In this document: positions 48,185 through 59,504 of the stretch, one piece after another | Position numbering within the stretch: position 1 is the stretch's first letter | How the letters are laid out: each line of letters begins with the position of its first letter | Assembly: GCA_973895155.1 (NCBI GenBank) | Contig: OZ316892.1 | Coordinates: forward strand, 26,350,001-26,414,000 | Direction of reading: 5' to 3' | DNA: 64,000 nt | DNA from: Marsupella aquatica | Lineage: Eukaryota; Marchantiophyta | The notes under the pieces: generated by a model | Databases searched by the model: none | The model's input: only the letters and a program-made list of their open reading frames with translations | Told to the model about the DNA's origin: nothing | Position numbers and translations under genes: made by a program

Positions 48185-51100
48185 AGGCAAAGGTTGGAAA
48201 GGTTCTGGCCCTTGCAGTCCCAACCTTTCAGAAACAAACCTCTTAAAAAGAACATTCAGATCAAGGAGTGTGCATGCACCACTAACGCAAGGACCTTTGC
48301 CAGAAAGCAAAACACAGACACTTCATTTTCACATGATTGTTAATTAACAATTGCATTCTAAACCTGTGTATAATGTCATTGTCGACAGAACAAAGTGAAA
48401 TAATACTAGTGAGATTCAAACCTGGATTTGAGAGTAAAAGTGATCCAAGATAATATGGCCGTCATGACCAAATATACAAGAAAAATGTAATCAAGCAATA
48501 ATACATACAGAGAGGCTTGGAGCGCTTGGTCATGGACCTTGGTACTGGGAGGTGCTTTGGTTAGGGAGTTCTTCCATGTCCCCCGTTTTCACTCCCTAAC
48601 TCAACCTTGCAAAGGTGTGCAGTGCATCAAAAGTGTTAGCAGTACACTCCCATTGCCTCACCCTCTTTGGAAATAATGGGGTACTGCAACCATAGGGTGT
48701 GAATGGAAAATGAGGCTTAGGGTATACTTATAGTATTTAAATAAACACTTTTTGCAAGTTATGGCTATGTAATTTTTAGAGCATTTATTTTATAAAGGCT
48801 TGGCACACCTTGCTTTGAGGAGGGAATTATGCAATGGTCAATCTAGGCATTTGTAACTCAAACGGAAAAGTTGAACCATATTAAGCAAAATGGCCTAAAA
48901 TACTGGTATTTTGAGTCCTTATTTCTTTACACACTAAATAATCCATTATCTTAACTTCAGTGAATTTATTTTTTCTTGTTTCTTTCCAAAATTCACTCTC
49001 AAGATTTTAAGGATGTAGTAAAAGTCCTGTTTATAGAGCATTGTTGGATATAGTGCCTCCAAAAATGAAAGCTTCAACTCAAGTTAGGAGAGGCTATTGT
49101 TTCCCATAATGCTCTGATAATAGGACCTTAATACACTTTAAGGCCTAGGAGATTTTTATTCTTACTATTTTAGTAAAACTAAAGAAGAATCTTCGATTCC
49201 TAACTAGGTGATCCAAACCTTAACTGGGCATTTATCTCCAAGAATGCCCCTGAAAATACAAAGAAAAAACCACGAAGAGCATTAAGTAAGTTAAAACATC
49301 TTGGGAAAATGTCTTCTCCAACTTGGGCTAAGCTTTGGTTTTTGGTATAGTAGGGAGTCTCAAAGCTGGCAATTGGATGTACCTTAACTCCCTAGTTTTA
49401 GGTTATGGACACAAAAAGTTATGTACTACACAGTTCATAGTCCATAACTTTTTCCCATAAAGATTGGTCTTATGCCATAACCATCAGTCATTCTAAAAAA
49501 AATGAAGAAGAAAACAAAAAGAAACTTTACACAGTCTTGTGGAAAAGTGCCTTGTGAGAAGTTTGACCTACTCTTTAAGGAAAAGACAAAAAGAAACTTT
49601 TACACATTTATGAAAAAGTCTCTCGTGAAAAAGTTATGACCTATTCTTTATGACGGAATGCCACCATCCATAGTTTCCAAGCTTTGAGAGACCCTATTAT
49701 ATCACACAATGTCCTCTATTCAGGACGTTATCCATAGACGTGTAGGTTTCCTTGTCTACTCGAGTAGTGAGTTGGTGGATTACTTAGACTTGCTTCCAGA
49801 TGCTCATGGGGTTCTCGTGTGCCATGCAGTCGGTCTACCTGTCTCCTAATTCCATGGCCCCACTGGTGTGAAATGAGAGAGTTTGCAGGGGGCACTCGTG
49901 ATCAAAGAGCTTCCCCCCTATAATTATCTGACCAGATCTACTGACACTCGTGCATGCCAATGGAGCAGCTGACGACTGTGTCAGTTTGGAGATCAGAATC
50001 GAGGACAGCGCCCAACAGAAGTAATTGCCCTTATCAGTGATCACCCAACGCAATGGATCCCATCCAAACTTGAGTGAAAATGTCTGTGATTGTGAGATAT
50101 TATCTGAAGAGCACACATAGCAAAGACAAGCAGAGTCCCATAGATATTGTTTTGCAACCAACCCAGTGCGGTAATGTCGTTCTGCAAAAGGAATATTTTT
50201 CCAATCCTCATGTGCAAGAATGTAGACATGCAAGACGGATACCAGGGATCGACAACTGACAGCGAGGGTGGGTTGTGGAATATGTTGGGCTAACGTCAGT
50301 GAGCAGGACGGTCTGGGAATATCACAAGCGTTATTGATTGAATGTGGATTACGCGTCGTTTCCCTGCTTGCTCGTTCGAGGCCGATCCGAGGCAAGTCAT
50401 TGGAGATGAACGAAAACATAAAAGTTGTTTCAGAGATAACAGTAGGGAAATGAGAGGCAAGAGAGCAGAGGGCCCAGGCAAAGAAAAGATGAATTAGAGA
50501 GATGAGAGAGACAGATTGAACACAATTTATTCTGAATGGAAGTAGGGGACAACAGAGCCTATCTGGAAGAAAAAGGGACAATTGAAAGAGTGCAGATTGA
50601 AAAGCCTCGGAGAATAAATTGGACCTATAATTAAAAAAACAGAGGAAAGGGACTCCCTTAATAGAAACCAGAGGAAATTGAGCTTACATCGAAAACAGGG
50701 CACAAGTACCTTTTCTTAGTTTGTTTTTAGTTTTTTCCTTATTTTTATATCAAAGAACCAAACCATAAAGTTGCAGCCCAGGGCCTGTACAACGTCGAAT
50801 GGCATGATAGCTGGTCCGACCAATCCTTCCCATTGATTTTCTCCCAGAATTTTCTTGAGTCCTCTCTTTTTGCTGATGATACAATCCTATATAAGTCCAG
50901 AACCTTTGCTAGAATCTTAAGCTGTAGACAGAAGTTACAATCCAACACAACTTAATGAGACTTGCAACAAACTAGAGTTGTCATTACGAGGAGTGCAGTC
51001 ACAAGATTGGGATGGTGTGATACGTTGCAGCGGGATACTTTCATGTTTGATCAGCCTTATCCTTTCCAAAAGCTTCTTGGTAGCACTCGAGGGGACAAGA

Positions 51101-52601
51101 GCTCCCAAACCCCCTAGTCAGGAAAGCATGGTGCACTAAACTAATCACAAATGTGGACCCAGCAAGCCCCATGCTGCGGATGCAGATGGCAATACAATAC
51201 ACAAAGCCTCTGACTGGAAGTAAGTATAGAGCATGAGCAAACTGTGCGTGTACACGTAGAGTGAGGCATCAACTACGGTAGTGTGTCACGGACAACGGGC
51301 CATGCAGAAAGTGCCCAGAGGTTTTGCGTACGAGTCAAAGTTTCCAGACAGTGTACTTCAGGGAGTTCAACAGTTATTTCCCAACGCCGAGAAATTCCAA
51401 AAAAGTCGTTCCCATGAGGAATGGAGAGGGAGTATGGTTTTGAAGGGAAGCAGGCCAAATCCTAAACAAAAAATCGTCAGATTGCATAGTAGACAGGTTA
51501 CAAACTGTCTTGCTTCGCCATTTGAGGCCGAAGTTTTACGTGACGGCATCAGTTCTTGATTGTAATTGTTTTTCGCACGGTTGAGTATGTCCTACAGAAA
51601 AGTTGTCTTCCGAAATAAAAATGATTGGTACGAGAACACTGCCTCACCTCTACTGTCACTACCTCACTTTGATTACTGTAACTAAGACTCGTGAGAAACT
51701 GGAAACACCATCTTTAGTAAATATCGTGCTAAAATTCTTGTACTTGGCTTATTAATTAAAATTGTTGTGGGAGACAGTAAACTCTACCTTGTTAGAACAG
51801 GTCATGATGAATCAGTCCTACGTTTTTCATTAGTGTTTCCGTCCAAGAATGGGCATATTTTGTACCCATCCCGGCGGATGGCTGTCGATCATTTGTTCGA
51901 AGCATGGAAGCCCATAACTAATGATCGTCCTTCGGCCCTATGTCATAAGCAGGTATACAAAAGCACTCAGAGAGACACCTTGGCCTATGGAAGCAAATAG
52001 CTTGGACTGTCCACATGGCCTAAATACCTCGTAGAAAAATGAAACACGCTCTCCTTAGGATCCATAATTCCTTCCTTGGAGTCTCCTCACCATACTTCAT
52101 GCCTAAACCCTGGACTTCAAGCCAATTACCACACTGAACGAGCACGGAATTGAAAACTCGGTTTTGGCTGTCAGAAAGTCGAGGCGAAGATAGTGAAAGA
52201 GATTTAAGGGTTAAGTGCAATACACAGTGCAAGGGTAAAGTGACGTGTTTTCTCGTTCTTTAAAACTGCATCTCCTTTTACGAAGAAAGGGGCTCAGAGA
52301 CTAGCCGAAATAGAAAAGTGCAACCGCTGAGAGGAAGTCAGATGTTGTCAACCAGTCAGATTCTCAACTTGAATTATCCAGCCGACCAACAGAATTACAA
52401 TTGAAGTCCAATGGACGGACAACTTGTTGGACAACTATACACGCATAGCCCCGCTGCTGAAACTCTCAGTAAGGGTGCTCGATCGCTAATTGCCTAATTT
52501 ACACACATCGATCCACCCTTCACACAAAACTTGGAACCCCAGCTAAACTTCCGAGGCGGCCACATAAATTTCATTTTACAATTTTGCAGTGAGCCGGAAT
52601 C
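48185..52601. other. Intergenic region between the copia element and TatA
   Basis: No recognised gene. A MITE-like element lies at 49353-49694. A 248-residue open frame on the minus strand (49835-50581) has a hydrophobic start but no domain, and its composition is not clearly coding. A 77-residue frame at 51767-52000 (plus) is also unsupported. The right end should include the TatA 3' untranslated region. Confidence 0.5.
49353..49694. mobile_element. MITE-like element with about 25-bp terminal inverted repeats and TA flanks
   Basis: The left end GGGAGTCTCAAAGCTGG (49353) and the reverse complement of the right end, GGGTCTCTCAAAGCTTGG (from 49694), match with two substitutions and one indel. 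Both ends are flanked by TA (49351-49352 and 49695-49696), the duplication of Tc1/mariner-type elements. The 342-bp interior is non-coding and contains a second inverted repeat (GTTATG near 49420 with CATAACTTTTT near 49443) and an internal direct repeat around AAAGACAAAAAGAAACTTT. No transposase. Confidence 0.6.
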
Positions 52602-53685
52602 TTACACACTCTCCTTGCCCGAAGGGGTAGATGCAGTCGTTGGGGGAGGTGGAGGGGCGGATGTAGGGGTAGGTGGGGTCTCAGTGGCTGACTCCGTTGT
52701 GGCTTCGTTAGCGCCAGCTTTCACTTCTGATTCGAACTCTTTGGCAGCCTGCAAGAAGCCAAACCAATTTCATTATCAGCTGATTAACAAGTCTACATAA
52801 ATTCAACCTTCGGTAATAAGTACAGTAGATCGCCTGGCTGGGGAACTTCGACACTCCTCTTCCCTACGTTGTCAAGATGATGAGTTTCAAACTCAGTACA
52901 AAGTCAACATCCAAAACCCAAACAATCATAATTCGGTTCTGGACGACCGAGTCCGACCAAATTCTTTATCTGAAACATGTCAAGTCTGGTACATTTCGTC
53001 GGCCTTTCCCCCGATTCAGCCTTTATGATCAATTCAGGGGTTTAAGAATCATTATATACAACAGGGTTTAGTTGGGAGGGTGTCTCTGTGTATCCCAGAT
53101 CGTGCTGCTTCGTCTAGGAAGAATGCAGCTTGTGTCCCTTCCCCTTGCAGAAGAATTGACGTACTGAAATTGAAGGAAGATCATTTCAGGTCAACTAGCC
53201 AAAAAGGAGTGCTGCCATAAGAGGCTTGACTTTGAAATTCCATTCATGCATTCCATGATCTCTCGAAAACCCCCAACCCCTGGGATCACAATACGAAAAT
53301 TGATCCAGGAGAGTTAATTCCGAATTTTCACCTGTTGGAAGCTTTTCAGTGTCTTTCCGAGGCTCTTTCCTATCTCTGGCAGCTTCTTTGGACCGAACAG
53401 GATGGCAGCAACACCAGCAATGACAGCCAGCTCCGGCACACCTAAGCCGAAAAGCCCTCGCACCACGAGGCCTTCACCCTTTGCTGGGCTCCTCTGAGAC
53501 CCAATTGCTTGCCCCTTAACGAGTGATCTCTCGAGATTGAACACTACACTGGAGCTCGACGCATGAACGCCTGCGCATCCCCAGAATTCACTTCTCCGCG
53601 TTGTTTCTCCACCATAGCTGCTGTGTGTGCTACAGCAGGCAGCTGAACGAGAGGAGGAAGTCCGAGCAGAAATTAAAGATTGCAA
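52602..53685 (-). CDS. TATA: Thylakoid Sec-independent translocase subunit TatA (Tha4), 2 exons
   Basis: Exons on the minus strand are 53685-53332 and 52748-52602 (stop TAA), with a 583-bp GT-AG intron in phase 0, giving 166 residues. The protein is part of the thylakoid twin-arginine translocase, which exports folded proteins into the lumen; TatA assembles with the TatBC (Hcf106-cpTatC) receptor. Residues 1 to about 75 are a Ser/Arg-rich transit peptide. Next comes the short membrane helix [20 protein letters not shown] with the essential Glu (residue 85), the hinge [10 protein letters not shown], the amphipathic helix [10 protein letters not shown] joined across the intron to AAKEFESEV, and a Pro/Thr-rich acidic stromal tail. 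The Glu in the helix and the FGPKKLPE hinge identify TatA rather than Hcf106. Confidence 0.95.
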
Positions 53686-54897
53686 TGGAATTCAGAAGGA
53701 AAGCCTGCGCAAACCACCATTGCTGCAACAATTCTGCGCACTAGATGTAATCAAGCTTGGCCATAACACCGTGCACACCCATTCCATCCACCCTTGCAGG
53801 TAGGTCATCGCAATTCAAAAACCTACCGATCAGATAATGGAGCAAATATGCCGTGCGATAAGTTTCCAGTCTACGATTGAAACTCACGAAAAGGGAGCGA
53901 TTCATTGGCAAACTAGGGCTTGCAAATTCCTCAAATTCCCAGGAAATGGAGAGAGACGAGCCCACATTGCAGGGAACACACGGGGGTGGGAGAAAACCTA
54001 CGGAATCGGACTTGAGAAGCTGAGGAAGCGACATTCGAAGCTCGCAGCACTGAACCGTCAAAACCCACTGAATCAAATTTCCTCTGCCCTCGAAATCCGG
54101 CTCCCACCGAAGCGCTTAAGGCTTCCATAATTCCCCCCCCTCCAAACTCCCCTCCAAGAGCAGGCAGGGTCGAAAGGCTTCCCGGGGATTGTAGTGTCTC
54201 TCGATCAGCTCGTTCTTGAGCAGCAGCACCAGTTATCACTGAATCTTAAAAGCTGAAGCGTCACTGGAGACTGAGATGTGAAGAACCCAGTACAAAATTG
54301 CAATGTTTGATGCAAATGAGAGAGCTGGGACAGCGATGGAGGAGCGATGGAGGACTGCTGCTGCTGCTGCAACGTCTGGGATTTGAGCTCCGCATTTCCC
54401 GGTGACTCGCAGAGGTTCTGGATTACGGTGGCTTTACAAGAACTTGGGTACGCGGTTCCGTTTTTTCTATGTGTGAGATGCAATCGTAGCCATTCATATG
54501 TGGGAACAGGCGACACTGCACTTTACATAAATTTGGGGGGGACTTGGGGGCACAGTAAAACAAAACCATTACCTACCCGTCATATGTCGGTATGTCACTT
54601 TTTGGGGGTTGGGTAAGTGGATATCCAAATATGACATATACCTTCCATACCACACTACTTATTTTCTTTAAATCAACTAGCCGGATTACCTCTTTACTTG
54701 ATTACCTGGTTCCTTGAACCTAAAGACATATGAAGAAAAAAGTCTTGCACAATAATATTTCTATGCTATTTGGTTAATACTCATTTGAAGTGTTTTTTTT
54801 AGATTCATGATCACTTTTGTCTGGGGTTACTGTTTAGAGGCTTCACTCTAGATCCTAGGCCCTTAAGAATAGACTTAGTTGGTGCAAGTGCCCACCA
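53686..54897. other. TatA upstream region and intergenic sequence
   Basis: The first few hundred bases should hold the TatA promoter and 5' untranslated region. A short CTG run (about 54356-54371) and a fragment related to the 13.9-14.2 kb repeat (near 54.63 kb) are visible. Open frames of about 100 residues overlap each other on both strands and have no recognisable domain. Confidence 0.5.
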
Positions 54898-55431
54898 TGT
54901 CGTGACATATAGTATCGTAGCCATAGTGTATCGAAAACATACAAGTCACCGGCAAGGCATATGTGCAAGCTGCTAGCAACCAACATGCATAGAAAAAATC
55001 CAATCACATTCACAAGTGCCAAGAAAAAGCAAATGAAGTGGTATGTACGTAGTGGAGGTGTAAACCTCTGTATATAAAAGGCGTGATAGAAACAAGTGTA
55101 CTGAAATCGAATCGAAAACCGGCGGGATGCCAAGATCGGCCGGGAGCATCTAACGAATCACTGTGTGAATCCCGTGTACGGAACCGACGAGCACTGTCTG
55201 AGCTCTGTCAACAGCGATTCAAGAAGAACTGAAAACCCACAAAGAAAGACATGCCCTAAGCCAGCAAAGTCCTGGCGTCACACTAACAAGCACATTTGCT
55301 TCAAGAACGGCCCAGACTTGCTACAAGAACATGTCACTAACTCAGGTAGTACACTAGCCTTAACTACATACCTAGCGGGCAGGCGAGGGACATGCCGATA
55401 TGCATAAGAGGCACTGTCCCTCGGCATGACA
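54898..55431 (-). repeat. Probable complete LTR, 534 bp, downstream of the gypsy pol gene
   Basis: Read on the minus strand the sequence starts TGTCATGCCGAGGGACAG and ends ATGTCACGACA, so it has TG...CA ends with a TGTC/GACA terminal inverted repeat. A TATA-like element (CCTTTTATATACAG) lies at about 55072-55082, about 360 bp into the unit, where an LTR promoter would be. Its last 176 bp recur almost perfectly in the adjacent segment 55434-55610. No matching target duplication was found (flanks CACCA and GCTGT). Confidence 0.6.
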
Positions 55432-55433
55432 GC

Positions 55434-55610
55434 TGTCGTGACATATAGTATCGTAGCCATAGTGTATCGAAAACATACAAGTCACCGGCAAGGTATATGT
55501 GCAAGCTGCTAGCAACCAACATGCATAGAAAAAGTCCAATCACATTCACAAGTGCCAAGAAAAAGCAAATGAAGTGGTATGTACGTAGTGGAGGTGTAAA
55601 CCTCTGTATC
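55434..55610 (-). repeat. Partial LTR copy (downstream third), next to poly-G
   Basis: 177 bp matching 54898-55073 with two substitutions and one single-base indel. It begins (minus strand) at ATACAGAGG, within the TATA-like region of the full copy, directly after ten G residues, and ends with the same ACGACA terminus. Only GC separates it from the full LTR. It is therefore an end fragment of a second LTR in tandem with the first. Confidence 0.8.
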
Positions 55611-55620
55611 CCCCCCCCCC
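55611..55620 (-). other. Poly-G tract between gypsy pol and LTR sequence
   Basis: Ten G residues on the minus strand preceded by GGTCT. It could be a polypurine tract for plus-strand priming, which usually abuts the 3' LTR, or a relic of the event that truncated the adjacent LTR copy. It lies 33 bp after the pol stop codon. Confidence 0.4.
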
Positions 55621-55652
55621 AGACCACAGCCAAAAGGAGGGCTGAAGAAAAT

Positions 55653-58445
55653 TTAGGTAGCACGTGGAGCACAAGAAGGGCAAAACCATAACCCTTCTGG
55701 CACCTGGGTAAGTTCAGGCCGAAGGCAAAAAAGATGGTACCCTCCATTGCAATTGTCACACAGCAGCATCTGGTCAGCATCATCAATTCGCAAACACACC
55801 TTGCAAGGGTAGTCCACAGGTGGAATCCAAGTAGAAGTCACAATGGTGGGATCTAGGTTAGGCAGATGACAAGGGGCGCAATTCTTGGCATTGTCAGCAA
55901 TTGTGCGCCCATCTGCCCCTTGTAACTCTAGCACTCCAGACGGTCGAATAGCTTTAACCCTGAGAATAGTACGACTGGTAGAGGTGTCCAGGGTATCGTT
56001 AGCTTGCCGCTGCAAGTTTACAAAATCTCCCACATCAAACTTCCTGACCTTGGGCTGAAAAGTGCCCCCTCGTGTGTGTGCATAACGCAGTGTGTCCCTG
56101 TGCTGTGCAATGGCCAAATTCTCCATGGCCATGGGCATAACCCTCCTGAATAGGGCAGCCCTCTCAGAGATCACATCAGACCAAGTCACAGTTGAATCCA
56201 AGTCCACCACCTGAAGCATGTGAGCAGCAATAGCAGAAGGTGGAACTGGGTGACGACCAAACAACAAGAAGTAGGGAGAAAAGTTAGACAGTGATGCATG
56301 TCTGGACATCCTATACCCCATGGCAATGTAGGGTAAGGCCAGGTCCCAATCCTCCTTGTTTTTGGTGAGGCAGATCTTCCGGAGGCCCTTCTTGCATGTC
56401 TGAACCATGCGCTCTGCCAAGCCATCTGCCTGTGGGTGATCTCGTGATGTCCGGCGATGATCAATAAGGGCCTGATCAAGCAGCTCCTGGAACTCTCCTC
56501 TAAACTCTGAGCCCTGGTCAGTGAGACATTCTGCACAAGCTCCAAAGCGGCTGAGAACTTGTTGTAGGAATGCCTGGCTGGTGCTACGGGAGGTCTTATC
56601 CGGCAATGCCACAAGTTCTATCCACTTGGAGAAATGCTCTATCATGATCATGATGTAGAGATTACCCCGAGATGTGAGGGGTAATTCTCCAGCCAGATCA
56701 CATGACCAACGATAAAACATGCCCTGAATAGGGAGTGGGTGAAGTGTGGGTTGCCGAGACGTGAAAGAAGTCCTTACCCTATCACACTGCTCACACCGAG
56801 CAATAACATCTTGAACCTGGCCATGCATGCCTCTCCAATGATAATGAGGGACCAAGAGGCTGTAAGTCCTCTTAACGCCAAAATGACCAAGCTCAGAATG
56901 TACCTTACGAATAAGGCCAACCCTCTCATGAATGGGTGGAACCACCACTTCCCTATCTGGCAAGCAGCGCACGAGATGATCTCCCTTCCACAAGTAGCGC
57001 TTGGACCTTTGTTGAATTCGGTCTCTCTGGGTTGCAGTAACATGTATGGGGTACTCCCCATGCTGCAAAAATCTCAGAGTGTCGTTGTCCTCCCATATGT
57101 CCACCACAGGTTGGTCAACAATGTAGCATGGCAGCAAAGCAAGATAGGTAGATGCATGAAATGTAGGCAGGATGGAAACCTGGTCAAAATCCTGCCGTGC
57201 ATCTGAGGGATCATCAGAGGCAATCAAAGGGCTGCGGGACATAGTGTCAGCATTTTGATGTGTCACACCAGGCCTATGAATTACCTCAAAATCATACTCC
57301 TGGAGTATGAGCGCCCAACGAGCAAGCTTGCCAGTAAGCTTGTCGTTGGTCATCAACCACTTCAAGGGCTGGTGGTCGGTGTAGAGAACAAACCTGGTCC
57401 CATAGAGGTAGGGCCTGTAATGTATGACAGCCCACACAACAGCAAGGCATTCACCCTCATAAGAAGAATAATGACTCTCTGCCTGATTGTTGCTCCTGGA
57501 TGCATAGGCAATGACGTACTCCTTACCTTCCTCATCATGCTGGCCCAGAATGGCACCAATCCCAAGGGCACTCCAATCTGTGTGTAGCACAAAGACCTTG
57601 CTGAAATCAGGTCTTCTCAGCACCGGGTATTCTGAGAGCTTCTCCTTCAAAGTGGCAAATGCTGCCTCAGCATCTGTACTCCATGTCCAAGTCACATTCT
57701 TTTTCAACAAAACATACAATGGGTGTGCAATGGTACTGAAATCTTTGATGTAGATCCGGTAGTAATTGCACAACCCAATAAAACTCCTCAAAGTGTGAAC
57801 ATCGGTAGGAGTGGGCATTTCCAAGATGGATACCACCTTGGCCCAGTGAGCCATGGTTCCATTTGGAAGAATGCGATGCCCAAGATATACAACTGATCTA
57901 ACAGCAAATTCACACTTCTTGGGGTGTATCTTTAGGTTCACCTTCTTAAGCCTCATGAATAGCTCCTCAAGGTCAAGTAGATGTTGGTCAAATCCTTTGC
58001 TGTGGACCAACACATCATCAATGTAGCATTTCAGAAACTCAGCACCTTGAAGAACCTGGTCCATGACTCTTTGAAAGAATATGGGCGCATTCTTCAAGCC
58101 AAATGGCATCACCAACCACTCCCATAGTTGGTTACTACCATGGAAAGTTGTTTTCTTGCGGTCCTTTGCAAGCAGCAAAATCTGGTTAAAGCCTTGCCTT
58201 AGATCCACAAGACTGAAGATGTCTGAGTCTCCAATGCTGTCAAATAGCTCCTCTGGCCGTGGCATGGGGTACCTGTCCTGGGGTGTGACCAGGTTCAGTG
58301 GCCTGTAGTCCCCACATATGCGCTTCTCTGTCCACAATCCACTGGAATCCTTCTTTGCTGGCATCACTGTAGCTGCTGCAAAATCTGATGTAGAGGGCTG
58401 AATAAGACCAGCTTCATAGAGCTCTTGGCATCTCTCATCCACCAA
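55653..58445 (-). pseudogene. Gypsy pol: reverse transcriptase, RNase H, integrase and C-terminal PHD finger
   Basis: 930 open residues follow a TAG stop at 58446-58448. RT: FSLVDLRQGFNQ (Asp81), LVMPFGLKNAP and CYIDDVLVHS (YIDD 141-144). RNase H: HTDWSALGIGAILGQ, YSSYEGECLAVVWAV and TDHQPLKWL. Integrase: HHCC finger (HSELGHFGVKRTYS..CEQC, about 515-555), catalytic residues in CDLAGEL, LTDQGSEF and DGLAERM, then a GPY/F-like module (FDVGDFVNLQRQ..LRVKAIRPSGVLEL). The last 50 residues are a PHD finger: C4-H-C3 ligands spaced CX2C-X11-CX2C-X4-H-X2-C-X14-CX2C (881-925), with the diagnostic Trp two residues before the seventh ligand. In chromoviruses a chromodomain occupies this position and directs integration to marked chromatin. 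A targeting role for the PHD is an inference. Confidence 0.95.
55671..55805 (-). other. PHD zinc finger at the integrase C terminus
   Basis: The motif begins CKVCLRIDDADQMLLCDNC and closes with GLWFCPSC. Acidic residues before the third Cys (DDADQMLLC) resemble PHD fingers that bind histone H3 tails. It is followed by five residues and the stop codon, so it is the true C terminus. It is intact in this otherwise damaged copy. Confidence 0.93.
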
Positions 58446-58946
58446 CTACCACTCATGCTTACTCAAACGGTGTCTCCGCCTGAAGATAGGTGTTTCATCA
58501 GCCAACTCAATGGAGAACTGCATAGTCTTGCACTTACCCAAGTCCTTCATAGAGAAAGCAAACACATTCTCATGCTTGAGGAGCAAATTCAGCAGCTGGT
58601 CCTTCTGTCTTTTACTCAGGTGGTTGCCCATGATGAATGTGTAGTTGGCAACACTAGGAATAGGACCTGATGTACTCGTGCTGGAAGAGCCAGAAGTGCC
58701 AGCCTCTCCACTGTCCAATTAGCTGCTAGCATGCTGCTGATAAGGTGATGAGGCCTCTCCAAGGCCTGCTGTATCTGTTGCTCTGGTCTGATCCACACCA
58801 TGAAACTCAGAAATAATGTCAGCCACATTACAAGGGACCTCCTCCCCCCCAACACTGGGACTGAAGTGGTGAGTGTTGGACAAAGGTAAGTGCACCTGGT
58901 CTGGATGCCATGTAGCAGCACCATGGAGTGGTAGAACTGGAACTCC
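58446..58946 (-). pseudogene. Gypsy linker and RT N-terminal extension
   Basis: In the same frame as the methyltransferase and RT segments, this stretch encodes a low-complexity linker (GVPVLPLHGAATWHPDQ, GEASSPYQQHASS). After a TAA at 58719-58721 come 90 residues (GEAGTSGSSSTSTSGP, FIMGNHLSKRQKDQLLNLLL, FAFSMKDLGKCKTMQFSIEL, FRRRHRLSKHEW), the typical approach to a gypsy RT domain. It ends at TAG 58446-58448, immediately before the RT segment. Confidence 0.8.
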
Positions 58947-59504
58947 TTATGCTGGAGGAATGGACATCTGAAAAAGGATGCAAGTGACCAGAAGCCAAGT
59001 GAGAGCATTAAGATCCATTACCCTGCCAAGTAAAGCATTCCTGGCCAGCCTGGTGGTTTTGGTGTGGCCCGTAGTACCGGGTTGGAAGCCCATAGCCCGT
59101 TCTCTCTCCTCGGGACTAGGTTCATCCCATGTACTGGTAGAATGTCGATAAACCAGGCCAGGACCATCACCCTGAAAAGCATGTGCACCTGGAAATGATA
59201 CAAATGTAGGCCAAGCAGCACGGGGCTCTCCAATGGTATTGGCTGGATACCAAGGTGCTGGCTCTTGCCGGGTAACTGGTTGGCAAGAACTGTCAGGATC
59301 CAAAATCTGGTCCACTGTGAGGTTAGTGTCCCTGGATGTGTGGTGAAGAGCTAACTCCAGCAAGGAATGTGGTGCAAGGTTAGTCCAAAAGTTACGAAGA
59401 CGATGTGCATAAGAGCCACAGTGCACTGCATCAATGAGAAGGGGTGGCCCCAAGTAGTGCTGGACCACACTGAAATCCTCTTTGACCTGTGGACGCTGGT
59501 CAAA
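58947..59504 (-). pseudogene. Gypsy DNA methyltransferase, C-terminal half (target recognition region, motifs VIII-X)
   Basis: Open in frame with the N-terminal half after one TAG (59505-59507) and closed by TAA at 58947-58949. CGSYAHRLRNFWTNL matches motif VIII and following residues of DNMT3-type enzymes (RxRxFW.NL pattern). About 90 variable residues follow, as a target recognition domain (PWYPANTIGEPRAAWPTFV, GDGPGLVYR). Then SPEERERAMGFQPGTTGHT and RLARNALLGRVMDLNAL, corresponding to motifs IX-X; the ERxxGF and RLARxxLLGR words are characteristic of DNMT3-like proteins. The two halves together make a complete catalytic domain of about 315 residues. Confidence 0.88.

Noticed and set aside
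49835-50581. 248-residue open frame on the minus strand with a hydrophobic N terminus
   Set aside because: No domain or family motif, Ser/Leu/Cys-rich composition typical of chance frames, and overlapping frames on the other strand look equally plausible. Kept only as a note in the intergenic entry.
54855-55786. Two similar protein frames (RFTPPLRTYHFICFFLALVNVIG...) that look like a duplicated membrane-protein gene
   Set aside because: They are translations of the duplicated LTR end (54898-55073 and 55434-55610), not genes.
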